This document shows positions 1 to 6,167 of a stretch of DNA of 20,116 nt, piece after piece. Below the pieces are notes generated by a model, which worked only from the letters and a program-made list of their open reading frames with translations, ran no database searches and was not told where the DNA came from. A program made the translations under genes and the position numbers. This stretch comes from VFMC01 sp040380855 (GTDB lineage Bacteria; Actinomycetota; Acidimicrobiia; Acidimicrobiales; Ilumatobacteraceae): the NCBI GenBank assembly GCA_040380855.1, contig JBEIIG010000067.1, positions 1-20,116 on the forward strand, given 5' to 3'. Positions within the stretch are counted from its first letter, which is position 1. Each line of letters starts with the position of its first letter.

Positions 1-968
1 AGGCCGACGGCCGCAGCAGCCGACCAGGGCAGGCTGGGGTCGGCGGGTGTCGTGGCCGGTGGCGCGGTGGGCGGCGTGGCGGGTGGCGTGGCGGGCGGCG
101 TGGCGGGCGGCGCGGCCGTGGTGGCCGGTTCGGCGGGCGCAACGGTGGTGCTGGTGGTGCTGGTCGTGCTGGTGCTGGTCGTGCTGGTGCTGGTCGTGCT
201 GGTGCTGGTCGTGCTGGAACTGGTCGTGGTGGTGCTGGTGCTGGCTGAGAGGGTGCTGGTGGTCGTGGCGACGGTGACAGCGGTCGAGGTGGGTGCAGCG
301 GCCGACGGATCCGGCACGGGGGCCGACGGGGGCGACACGGCGAGGCTCAGCGCCAGGCCGAGCAGGGCACCGTGGTAGGTCATCATCACCACCGGGGCCA
401 TCCACTTGCGCTCGGCGACGAACTGGCGCCACCCGAGCACCGAGTCGCTCACGACGAACAGCGTCGTCCCGACGATCGCCGCCGCAGCACCCGTGGCCCA
501 GCCCGCCACCGCCATCACCGAGATCGCCGACAGGTACGCCTTCACGGGCACCACGTAGGCAGCGTTCGATCGCCCGGCGGCGGCCACGATCCGCCGACCC
601 GCCGTTGCCGCCAGCACCAGCGTCATCCCGATGGCTGCGACGGCGAGCCACCCATCGTCGAGGCCGAGCGCCACGAACATGCCGACGAACGCGAGGTGCC
701 CCACCAGGAACGCGCCCAATCCCACGACGAACCGGTCGATCGCTGGAAGCAGCGCCACATCGCCCACCAGGCAGCACGCGAACCCCACGGCAGCGAACAC
801 CACGGCGGCCGTTGGGGCATGGTCGGCGAGCGACATGCCGACGACGGCCAGGGCAACGGTGGTGACCGGCTTGGTGACCGCTTCGATCCGCCGGTCGCCG
901 GTGAGGCGCGACCACCAGTTGCCCGTCGCCGCAGCGGCAGCGACCACGGCTGCTGTGGCGGTGAGCAT
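1..968 (-). CDS. YhhN/TMEM86-like membrane protein with long Ser/Thr/Pro tail (partial, C-terminus off window)
   Basis: Reading the minus strand from an ATG at 968 gives an uninterrupted frame to the left edge, about 322 codons. Residues 1-218 are a multi-span hydrophobic protein with features of the YhhN family (lysoplasmalogenase-like): a VGDVALL segment near residue 70, an FVVSDSVLGWRQF segment near 180 and a closing TYHGALLGLAL helix. The family hydrolyses the vinyl-ether bond of lysoplasmalogen; the substrate here is unknown. From about residue 219 the protein becomes a low-complexity tail of Thr/Ser repeats (STTST units) and then Pro-Ala-Thr repeats (PPAT units), over 100 residues and still open at the edge. 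Such tails are typical of surface or secreted actinobacterial proteins and unusual on YhhN. The start is divergent from the gene at 993 and preceded by a TACCGT box 8 nt upstream. Family call moderately sure; frame very sure. Confidence 0.75.
   Translation of the reverse strand, partial: MLTATAAVVAAAAATGNWWSRLTGDRRIEAVTKPVTTVALAVVGMSLADHAPTAAVVFAAVGFACCLVGDVALLPAIDRFVVGLGAFLVGHLAFVGMFVALGLDDGWLAVAAIGMTLVLAATAGRRIVAAAGRSNAAYVVPVKAYLSAISVMAVAGWATGAAAAIVGTTLFVVSDSVLGWRQFVAERKWMAPVVMMTYHGALLGLALSLAVSPPSAPVPDPSAAAPTSTAVTVATTTSTLSASTSTTTTSSSTTSTSTTSTSTTSTSTTSTTSTTVAPAEPATTAAPPATPPATPPATPPTAPPATTPADPSLPWSAAAAVG
76..111. repeat. 12-bp tandem repeat inside coding tail (3 copies)
   Basis: Three adjacent copies of GTGGCGGGYGGC at 76-87, 88-99 and 100-111. 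On the minus strand they encode PPAT-type repeats in the tail of the YhhN-like protein. The unit is a multiple of three, so copy-number change keeps the frame. Confidence 0.8.
161..217. repeat. 15-bp tandem repeat inside coding tail (about 3.8 copies)
   Basis: Units of TGGTCGTGCTGGTGC start at 161, 176, 191 and 206, the last one diverging at its end. On the minus strand they encode five-residue Ser/Thr units. The flanking sequence is a degenerate extension of the same pattern, as expected for slippage-prone low-complexity coding DNA. Confidence 0.85.
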
Positions 969-976
969 CAGCGGGC

Positions 977-986
977 ACGGTACCGT
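977..986. promoter_or_regulatory. Palindromic shared -10 element for divergent genes
   Basis: ACGGTACCGT is a perfect palindrome. It contains TACCGT on the plus strand (981-986), 6 nt before the ATG at 993, and TACCGT on the minus strand (982-977), 8 nt before the ATG at 968. Both spacings fit leaderless transcripts. No clear -35 boxes are visible. The role is inferred from position. Confidence 0.5.
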
Positions 987-992
987 ACGGCG

Positions 993-1364
993 ATGAATCC
1001 CGAACAGACCGTCTCCGCTTTCATCAGTGCGCTCTGTCGCAACGATCTCGACGAGGCGTGCTCATATGTCGCCGACGACATCGAGTACGACAACGTGCCG
1101 CTGGCCAAGGTGCACGGCCCCGAGGCGCTGCGCAACACGCTCGCACCGTTCCTCGGCGCCTGCAGTGCCATCGAGTGGGTGGTGCACCACCAGGCCGCCA
1201 GCGGCGATGTGGTGATGAACGAGCGCACCGATCGCTTCGAGATGGGCGGTCGCTGGGTGCAACTCGATGTGGCCGGCCTGTTCGTGCTGCGCGACGGCAA
1301 GATCGCCCTGTGGCGCGACTACTTCGACCTCGCTGCCTTCCAACGCATGATGGCGCCGGCCTGA
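993..1364 (+). CDS. Limonene-1,2-epoxide hydrolase-like protein (SnoaL/NTF2 fold)
   Basis: A 123-residue single-domain protein. The epoxide hydrolase catalytic set of the limonene-1,2-epoxide hydrolase family (Tyr53, Asn55, Arg99, Asp101, Asp132 in the Rhodococcus enzyme) maps onto Y32 and N34 (YDN), R78 and D80 (RTD), and D109 (WRDYF). The spacing Y-x-N, 44 residues to Arg, R-x-D is kept exactly, and the last Asp is 29 rather than 31 residues further on. The enzyme would open an epoxide with water in the cytoplasm, with no cofactor. Related mycobacterial proteins act on lipid or sterol epoxides; the substrate here is unknown. The start ATG is 6 nt after a TACCGT box and has no Shine-Dalgarno, which fits a leaderless mRNA. 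The gene is divergent from the YhhN-like gene and convergent with the GGDEF gene. Confidence 0.8.
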   Translation: MNPEQTVSAFISALCRNDLDEACSYVADDIEYDNVPLAKVHGPEALRNTLAPFLGACSAIEWVVHHQAASGDVVMNERTDRFEMGGRWVQLDVAGLFVLRDGKIALWRDYFDLAAFQRMMAPA

Positions 1365-1376
1365 GCGGCCCCTCCG

Positions 1377-1397
1377 GCCCCACCCACCGGGCGGGGC
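1377..1397. terminator. Candidate bidirectional hairpin terminator
   Basis: An inverted repeat, GCCCC-A-CCC / GGG-C-GGGGC with a 3-nt loop, lies in the 37-bp gap between two convergent genes (stops at 1364 and 1402). There is no T-run, but T-less hairpin terminators are common in high-GC actinobacteria. The structure is seen; the function is inferred. Confidence 0.5.
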
Positions 1398-1401
1398 AGC
1401 G

Positions 1402-3456
1402 TCAGCCCAGGTTCTCGATGCTCCAGGTGTCGACCTCGACCGGGCGGTTCAACGGCGTCGCCTGCGAACGCAGCAGGAACGACTCGAACTGCTCGGTCGA
1501 CAGCGCCGGCGCATAGAGGAAGCCCTGCTGGCGCACACAGCCGAGTGCGATCAGCGTGTCGGCCTGGGCGCCGGTTTCCACGCCCTCAGCGGTGACCGAC
1601 AGCCCGAGTTCGCGTACCAGCGCGATGATCGAGCGGACGATGGCACGGTCGCCGGGGGTGATCGTCTGCAGCGCAGTGCGGTCGATGCGCACCTCGTCGA
1701 TCGGCAACTTGCGCAGCATCGACAACGACGACACACCGCGGACGAAGTCCTCGAGGCACACCTTGCCGCCTCGGGCACGGAAACTGGCCAACGTCGCGGC
1801 GGCAGTGGGCAGGTCGTTCAGCAGAGCCGCCTCGCGCACGTCGACGATCACCAGGTTGGGGTCGATCCCGCGCACCAGGTCTTCGATCCGGTTGTACCGC
1901 CACGCCCGATCGGTGGAGGCAGGGGCGAGGTTGACTCGGAAACGGAACCCGTCGGGAAGGCCCATCGATGCCAGCCGGCGGATATCGGGCCGGGCCCGGT
2001 TGAGCACCTGCTCGGTGAGCCGTTCGAGGAGGCCGGCCCGTCGTGCCACGTCGATGAACTCCATGGCATCGGCGATCGTGCCGTCGGTGTGGATCCACCT
2101 GGCCAGCAACTCGGCGCCCACCACCTGACCGGTCGTGGCATCCACCTCGGGCTGGAAGAACGGCAGGATGTCGCCGCTGTCGATCGCCCGCCGCAACGAC
2201 TGCTCGGCGGCCGACGTGCGCCGCAGTTCCTCCTGCATGTCGCCGTCGAACAGTTCGAGCCGGTTGCGTCCTGCCCGCTTGGCGCGGAACAGCGCCGTGT
2301 TGGCGTTGCGCAGCAGGTCGCTCGCGTTGTCGCCGTGCGCGGGTGCCACAGCGACGCCGGCGCTCACCGACGACGGCATGGCGCGCCCTTCGGCGTGCAC
2401 GGGCTGGGCGAGCACGTCGACCAACCGCGATGCCATCTCGCCGGCACGGCTGCTGTCGTGACCCGGCAGCACCACGACGAACTCGTCGCCGCCGATGCGG
2501 CCCACGTGCGACCCCGGCCCTACCACGCGGGTGAGGCGGTCGGCGAGCGCGATGAGGAACTGGTCGCCGCCGCGGTGGCCGAGCAGATCGTTGACCGCCT
2601 TGAAGTGGTCGAGGTCGATGAAGAGCACAGCGACCGGCGTGTGTCCGCCGGCGAGCAACGTGTCGAGGGTCTCGAATGCCCCACGGCGGTTCAGCAGGCC
2701 GGTCAGTGGGTCGTGCCGCGCCAGGTGCTCGAGTTGTTCGTTCGCCGCCTGCAAGGTGGCGTAGGCATCCGACAGAGCGCTCTGCTCGGCTGCCAGCTGG
2801 TCGCTCAGGCGGACACTGGCCTGCTGAAGGCGCAACGACGACAGCAGCGAGGCCGACACCTGGTGGTGCAAGGCGGCCATCGCGAACATCAACATCCACA
2901 GCAGAGGTATGAGTGAACGCGACAGGTGCACATCGCTCGCCCACATCCCAGCGGTGGCCACGAGCGTGAGCGGCAGGTTGTGGGCGATGTACAGCGACCA
3001 CCGGCCGGCGGTGGCGACCGCCCCGATCGACAGGCTGATACAGGGGATCACGATCACGAGGATCGCGACCTCCGACTGGCCCGGCAGCACCAGCCACGGC
3101 AGCGCGCCAGGGGTCATCCCGACCACCGCATACGCGAGAGAGGTCATCAGCGCACTGGGGGTCCCGCGCCCCGCTCCCCGGCGGCGCTTGGGGATCTCGA
3201 CGGCGACGACGGTGACGAACGATGCCAATACCGACCAGGCCCCCAGCACCGTGCTGCGCTGCCGCGAGAGCTGATCGCCCACGACGAGGATGGTGGCCAG
3301 CAGCATCGGCACCAGCAGGTAGCGCACCGGTGACAGGTTCTTCAGTGCGTTGGTGAGCAACTCGCGGCGGATCGCAGCCGCCTCGTGCTCGTGGTCGTCG
3401 GCGACTCGGAGCGCCCTGCTCAGGCGGAACACGGGGTGTTCTTTCGAGATGTTCAT
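1402..3456 (-). CDS. Membrane GGDEF-EAL protein (c-di-GMP turnover), EAL domain degenerate
   Basis: 684 residues. Residues about 44-205 hold several hydrophobic helices, forming a membrane sensor region. A coiled linker (205-245) leads to a GGDEF domain at 246-405 with an intact GGDEF at 322-326 and the usual substrate motifs (DLDHFKAVND, GHRGGD). The RxxD inhibitory site is absent (VPGG-like residues at the expected place). The EAL domain at about 420-660 keeps E449, N509, E542, D570, E624 and a QQG near 644, but EAL reads ELL, DDFG reads EDFV (569-572) and the catalytic Lys is Arg (R590 in RID). A working diguanylate cyclase with a weak, regulatory or inactive phosphodiesterase half is therefore likely. 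The ATG at 3456 was chosen because the hydrophobic domain starts soon after; the open frame continues upstream only as antisense of gluQ. Stand-alone gene. Confidence 0.9.
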   Translation of the reverse strand: MNISKEHPVFRLSRALRVADDHEHEAAAIRRELLTNALKNLSPVRYLLVPMLLATILVVGDQLSRQRSTVLGAWSVLASFVTVVAVEIPKRRRGAGRGTPSALMTSLAYAVVGMTPGALPWLVLPGQSEVAILVIVIPCISLSIGAVATAGRWSLYIAHNLPLTLVATAGMWASDVHLSRSLIPLLWMLMFAMAALHHQVSASLLSSLRLQQASVRLSDQLAAEQSALSDAYATLQAANEQLEHLARHDPLTGLLNRRGAFETLDTLLAGGHTPVAVLFIDLDHFKAVNDLLGHRGGDQFLIALADRLTRVVGPGSHVGRIGGDEFVVVLPGHDSSRAGEMASRLVDVLAQPVHAEGRAMPSSVSAGVAVAPAHGDNASDLLRNANTALFRAKRAGRNRLELFDGDMQEELRRTSAAEQSLRRAIDSGDILPFFQPEVDATTGQVVGAELLARWIHTDGTIADAMEFIDVARRAGLLERLTEQVLNRARPDIRRLASMGLPDGFRFRVNLAPASTDRAWRYNRIEDLVRGIDPNLVIVDVREAALLNDLPTAAATLASFRARGGKVCLEDFVRGVSSLSMLRKLPIDEVRIDRTALQTITPGDRAIVRSIIALVRELGLSVTAEGVETGAQADTLIALGCVRQQGFLYAPALSTEQFESFLLRSQATPLNRPVEVDTWSIENLG

Positions 3457-3578
3457 GCTGCGCTCACCCCGATCCCCGCTGGTAGTGCTGACTGTGGTCG
3501 CCCGTCGCCGAATCCGCGCCTCATGGCTTGCTCTGAGCGATTGTCCGGAGAAAGCGGGTGAGAGGCACGGAGGTGCGC

Positions 3579-3584
3579 CACACT
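3579..3584 (+). promoter_or_regulatory. Weak -10 candidate for gluQ
   Basis: CACACT lies 7 nt before the gluQ ATG at 3592. It matches the NANNNT pattern found before several other starts in the window, but poorly. The rest of the 135-bp divergent gap (3457-3591) shows no other convincing element, and no clear promoter for the GGDEF gene. Confidence 0.3.
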
Positions 3585-3591
3585 GCACACT

Positions 3592-4497
3592 ATGCGCGGC
3601 CGCTTCGCTCCGTCGCCAACCGGAGAGTTGCATCTCGGCAACCTGCGAACCGCCCTGGTTGCCTGGCTGGCGGCGCGGGCTGTGGGTGGGGGCTTCATCG
3701 TCAGGATGGAAGACCTCGACCCGGTCACGTCCTCGCCAGCCCATGCCGCCCGCCAGTTGGCCGATCTCGCCGCCATCGGTGTCGACCACGACGGCGAGGT
3801 GGTGTTCCAGTCGACACGGTTCGACCTCTACCGCGATGCCATCGCCCGGCTCGACGCGGCGGGCCTCGTCTACCGCTGCTACTGCACCAGGCGCGAGATC
3901 CGCGAGGCCGCCGCTGCGCCGCACGGCGACGCGCTGGCCGATGGCGCCTATCCGGGCACCTGCCGCGACCTCCCCGAGGCGCGGCGGGCCGAGTTCGAGC
4001 GCGACGGGCGCCGCAGCGCGTTGCGTCTGCGCACCGCTGGCGAGCACTACACGGTGGTCGACCGCATCGCCGGTGCGTACACCGGCACGGTCGACGACGT
4101 GGTGCTGCAGCGCGCCGACGGGGTGCCGGCCTACAACATCGCTGTCGTGGTCGACGACCACCTCCAGGGCGTCACCCAGGTGGTGCGCGGCGACGACCTG
4201 CTGTCGTCGACCCCCCGCCAGGTCCACCTGCACCACCTGCTCGGCTTCACCGTTCCCGAGTACGCCCATGTCCCCCTCGTGCTCGCCGCCGACGGGACAC
4301 GTCTCGCCAAACGCCACGGCGCTGTCACCCTCGACCGACTCGCCGAGCTGGGTGTCACGCCCGGTCAGGTGGTGGCCCGACTGGGTGCAAGCCTCGGCTT
4401 GTGCTCGGCCGACGAGCGGGTCGCGGCTGCCGACCTGCTGTCGCGCTTCGACTTCCACCGGCTGACGCGGCAGCCCTGGCAGCCGACGCTCACCTGA
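3592..4497 (+). CDS. gluQ: Glutamyl-queuosine tRNA(Asp) synthetase (GluQ-RS)
   Basis: 301 residues, matching a glutamyl-tRNA synthetase catalytic domain without the anticodon-binding domain. It begins with RFAPSPTG, followed by the HIGH-equivalent HLGN (14-17) and the KMSKS-equivalent RLAKRHG (237-243). Zinc ligands typical of GluQ-RS are present as C96, C98, Y120 and C124 (CYC and YPGTC). The family activates glutamate without tRNA and transfers it to the queuosine of tRNA-Asp, so the organism is expected to make or salvage queuosine; no queuosine genes are in this window. The ATG leaves no room for a Shine-Dalgarno and may be leaderless. The 2OG oxygenase gene starts 13 nt after the stop, suggesting one transcript. 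Confidence 0.95.
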   Translation: MRGRFAPSPTGELHLGNLRTALVAWLAARAVGGGFIVRMEDLDPVTSSPAHAARQLADLAAIGVDHDGEVVFQSTRFDLYRDAIARLDAAGLVYRCYCTRREIREAAAAPHGDALADGAYPGTCRDLPEARRAEFERDGRRSALRLRTAGEHYTVVDRIAGAYTGTVDDVVLQRADGVPAYNIAVVVDDHLQGVTQVVRGDDLLSSTPRQVHLHHLLGFTVPEYAHVPLVLAADGTRLAKRHGAVTLDRLAELGVTPGQVVARLGASLGLCSADERVAAADLLSRFDFHRLTRQPWQPTLT

Positions 4498-4510
4498 GTC
4501 GTCTGCCACG

Positions 4511-5110
4511 ATGGTCGATGTGAGCGGCTTCGACGACCTCCAACAGATCCTCGGCTACTGCGGAGCCGAACCCGACGACGACCGCGACGAACTCCGATGC
4601 GTGGGCGACGAGCTGTATGTCACGCCGTTCTGGGCCCCGTCGTTCTGTGCCACGGTCATCCGCGCCGCCGAGGCCACCGGGGCCTTCGAACCACAGCCCG
4701 ACGACCCGGTCCCCGGTCACGAGGTGTCGCTCGCGGTGATCAGCCCTCGGCTGTTCGAAGCGGTGCAGGACGACCTGGGTCGGCGGATCTGGCCCCGGTT
4801 GCGCCAGGCGTGGCCCTTCATCGACTACTACGGCCTGCGCGACGTGTTCGTCATCAGGTACGCGCTCGGCGAGCAGGAATCGCTGCGCATCCATCACGAC
4901 GTGGCCCAGGTGTCGGCCTCGGTGAAGCTCAACGACGGCTACGACGGTGGTGTGCTCGAGTTCCCACGGCAGGGCTTCGACAACAGCCATCAGCAGGTGG
5001 GCGAACTGCTCGCCTGGCCGTCGTTGGTCACCCATCCGCACCAGACGAACCAGTTGCGGGCCGGGGTGAAGTACGCCTTGACGGTGTGGTTCGAACTCCC
5101 GGCGATCTGA
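4511..5110 (+). CDS. 2OG-Fe(II) oxygenase, prolyl-4-hydroxylase-like
   Basis: 199 residues. The C-terminal half carries the iron triad H128-x-D130 (in IHHD) and distal H177 (THPH), with K187 ten residues later as the probable 2-oxoglutarate carboxylate ligand. That H-to-K spacing is the one found in collagen prolyl 4-hydroxylases. GGVLEFP and GELLAWPS fit the core strands of the double-stranded beta helix. It would hydroxylate a protein or small substrate in the cytoplasm, since no signal peptide is seen. The substrate is not predictable from sequence. It lies 13 nt behind gluQ, so it is probably cotranscribed and may have a translation-related target; this is inference only. Confidence 0.85.
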   Translation: MVDVSGFDDLQQILGYCGAEPDDDRDELRCVGDELYVTPFWAPSFCATVIRAAEATGAFEPQPDDPVPGHEVSLAVISPRLFEAVQDDLGRRIWPRLRQAWPFIDYYGLRDVFVIRYALGEQESLRIHHDVAQVSASVKLNDGYDGGVLEFPRQGFDNSHQQVGELLAWPSLVTHPHQTNQLRAGVKYALTVWFELPAI

Positions 5111-5125
5111 CGACAACAGGTCGTC
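5109..5125 (+). terminator. Small hairpin overlapping the oxygenase stop codon
   Basis: GACGAC / GTCGTC with a 5-nt loop, starting within the TGA at 5108-5110. Six base pairs and no T-run, so only a weak terminator candidate. It precedes a likely new promoter at 5157. Confidence 0.3.
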
Positions 5126-5156
5126 GACCGCCCCCCGCCGTGCCACAGCACCGCGG

Positions 5157-5162
5157 TAGTCT
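5157..5162 (+). promoter_or_regulatory. Candidate -10 box for the L,D-transpeptidase gene
   Basis: TAGTCT about 28 nt before the ATG at 5191 would give a leader of roughly 20 nt. It lies in an 80-bp gap after the oxygenase stop, supporting a separate transcription unit. Confidence 0.4.
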
Positions 5163-5190
5163 GAGGCCCAGTCCGCACCGCTGCACCCCC

Positions 5191-6165
5191 ATGTCTGCAC
5201 CGCACTCCCCCCTCTCTCCGCCCGCCACGTTGTCGCGTCGCGGCCCGCTCGTCGCCCTGGTCGCGCTCGCCCTCGCTGCCCCGGCGCTCAGCGCATGCAC
5301 CGCCGGGCCCCCGGCGCAGGCCGCCGATGCCCAGCCGACCACGGTTGTCGCGGCCACGGTGCCGGTGTCGCCGTTGCCCAGCAGTACGTCGGTCCCGGCT
5401 ACCACCGAGGTACCCACCACCACGGCAGCGCCCACTACGACGGCAGCTCCCACCACGACGGCAGCGCCCACCACCACGGCGGCGCCCACCACCACCCTCG
5501 CCCCCAACGTCGAGGTGGTGGGCGCGTCGCCCGTCCCCGTGCCGGCGGTGGGCGGCGCCAGTGGCGAAGGCACCGTGATCGTCCAGAACCGTCTGCTCCA
5601 ACTCGGCTTCTGGAACGCAGGCGGCGACGGCAAGTACGGCCTCACCACGAAGCAGGCCGTGATGGCCTTCCAGAAGTACGTCGGTCTCGAGGCCACGGGC
5701 AAGGTCGACGAGGCCACCGCGGCATACCTCACCAACATCTCCGAGCGGGCCCGAGGCCTCGCCGACACGGGCACCCTGATCGAGGTCGACAAGCAGCGCC
5801 AGTTGCTGTTCATCGTGCAGGACGGCAAGACGGTGTGGACCCTCAACACGTCGACGGGTAACGGCCTGCCGTACGAAGAGGAAGACAAGAACAGCCCGGG
5901 CGAGATACAGACCGGTGTGTCCATCACGCCCGACGGGTTGTGGAACGTCGATCGCGAGCGGCCCGAAGGTTGGTGGGAAGGTGATCTGGGCGAGATCTAC
6001 CGCCCGAAGTACTTCAAGGGCGGTGTCGCCGTGCACGGTTCGAACAGCATCCCGAACTATCCGGCATCGCACGGCTGCGTGCGGGTGAGCGTGCCGGCGA
6101 TGGACTTCATCTGGGACCAGAACCTGATGCCGATGGGGATCACCGTCTGGGTGCACGGCGGCTGA
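5191..6165 (+). CDS. L,D-transpeptidase lipoprotein with peptidoglycan-binding domain
   Basis: 324 residues. A signal peptide with a hydrophobic core at 18-33 ends in the lipobox LSAC (C36), so it is a likely lipoprotein on the outer face of the membrane. Residues about 70-100 are a Pro-Thr-Ala linker built from repeated APTTTA units. A PG_binding_1-type domain follows (about 119-170: LQLGFWNAGGDGKYG, AVMAFQK, TGKVD). The YkuD catalytic domain runs to the end and contains H282-G and SHGCVR with nucleophile C296. The family makes 3-3 crosslinks in peptidoglycan or anchors proteins to it. The open frame extends upstream, but ATG 5191 directly precedes the signal peptide. The GTG of the GH2 gene starts 3 nt after the stop codon, giving strong translational coupling. 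Confidence 0.93.
   Translation: MSAPHSPLSPPATLSRRGPLVALVALALAAPALSACTAGPPAQAADAQPTTVVAATVPVSPLPSSTSVPATTEVPTTTAAPTTTAAPTTTAAPTTTAAPTTTLAPNVEVVGASPVPVPAVGGASGEGTVIVQNRLLQLGFWNAGGDGKYGLTTKQAVMAFQKYVGLEATGKVDEATAAYLTNISERARGLADTGTLIEVDKQRQLLFIVQDGKTVWTLNTSTGNGLPYEEEDKNSPGEIQTGVSITPDGLWNVDRERPEGWWEGDLGEIYRPKYFKGGVAVHGSNSIPNYPASHGCVRVSVPAMDFIWDQNLMPMGITVWVHGG
5412..5500 (+). repeat. 18-bp tandem repeat encoding the Pro-Thr-Ala linker
   Basis: About five degenerate copies of a unit like GCGCCCACCACCACGGCA encode successive APTTTA hexapeptides between lipobox and peptidoglycan-binding domain. The unit length keeps the frame, so linker length may vary between strains. Confidence 0.75.
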
Positions 6166-6167
6166 GC

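Noticed and set aside
47..378. Plus-strand frames rich in Val/Leu or Trp/Cys repeats near the left edge
   Set aside because: They are reverse-strand readings of the tandem repeats encoding the Ser/Thr tail of the YhhN-like protein, which has a long, domain-supported frame.
3457..4509. Upstream extension of the GGDEF protein by about 350 residues
   Set aside because: The extension is exactly antisense to gluQ, which has all catalytic motifs, and it contains no recognisable domain. The ATG at 3456 gives a complete protein.
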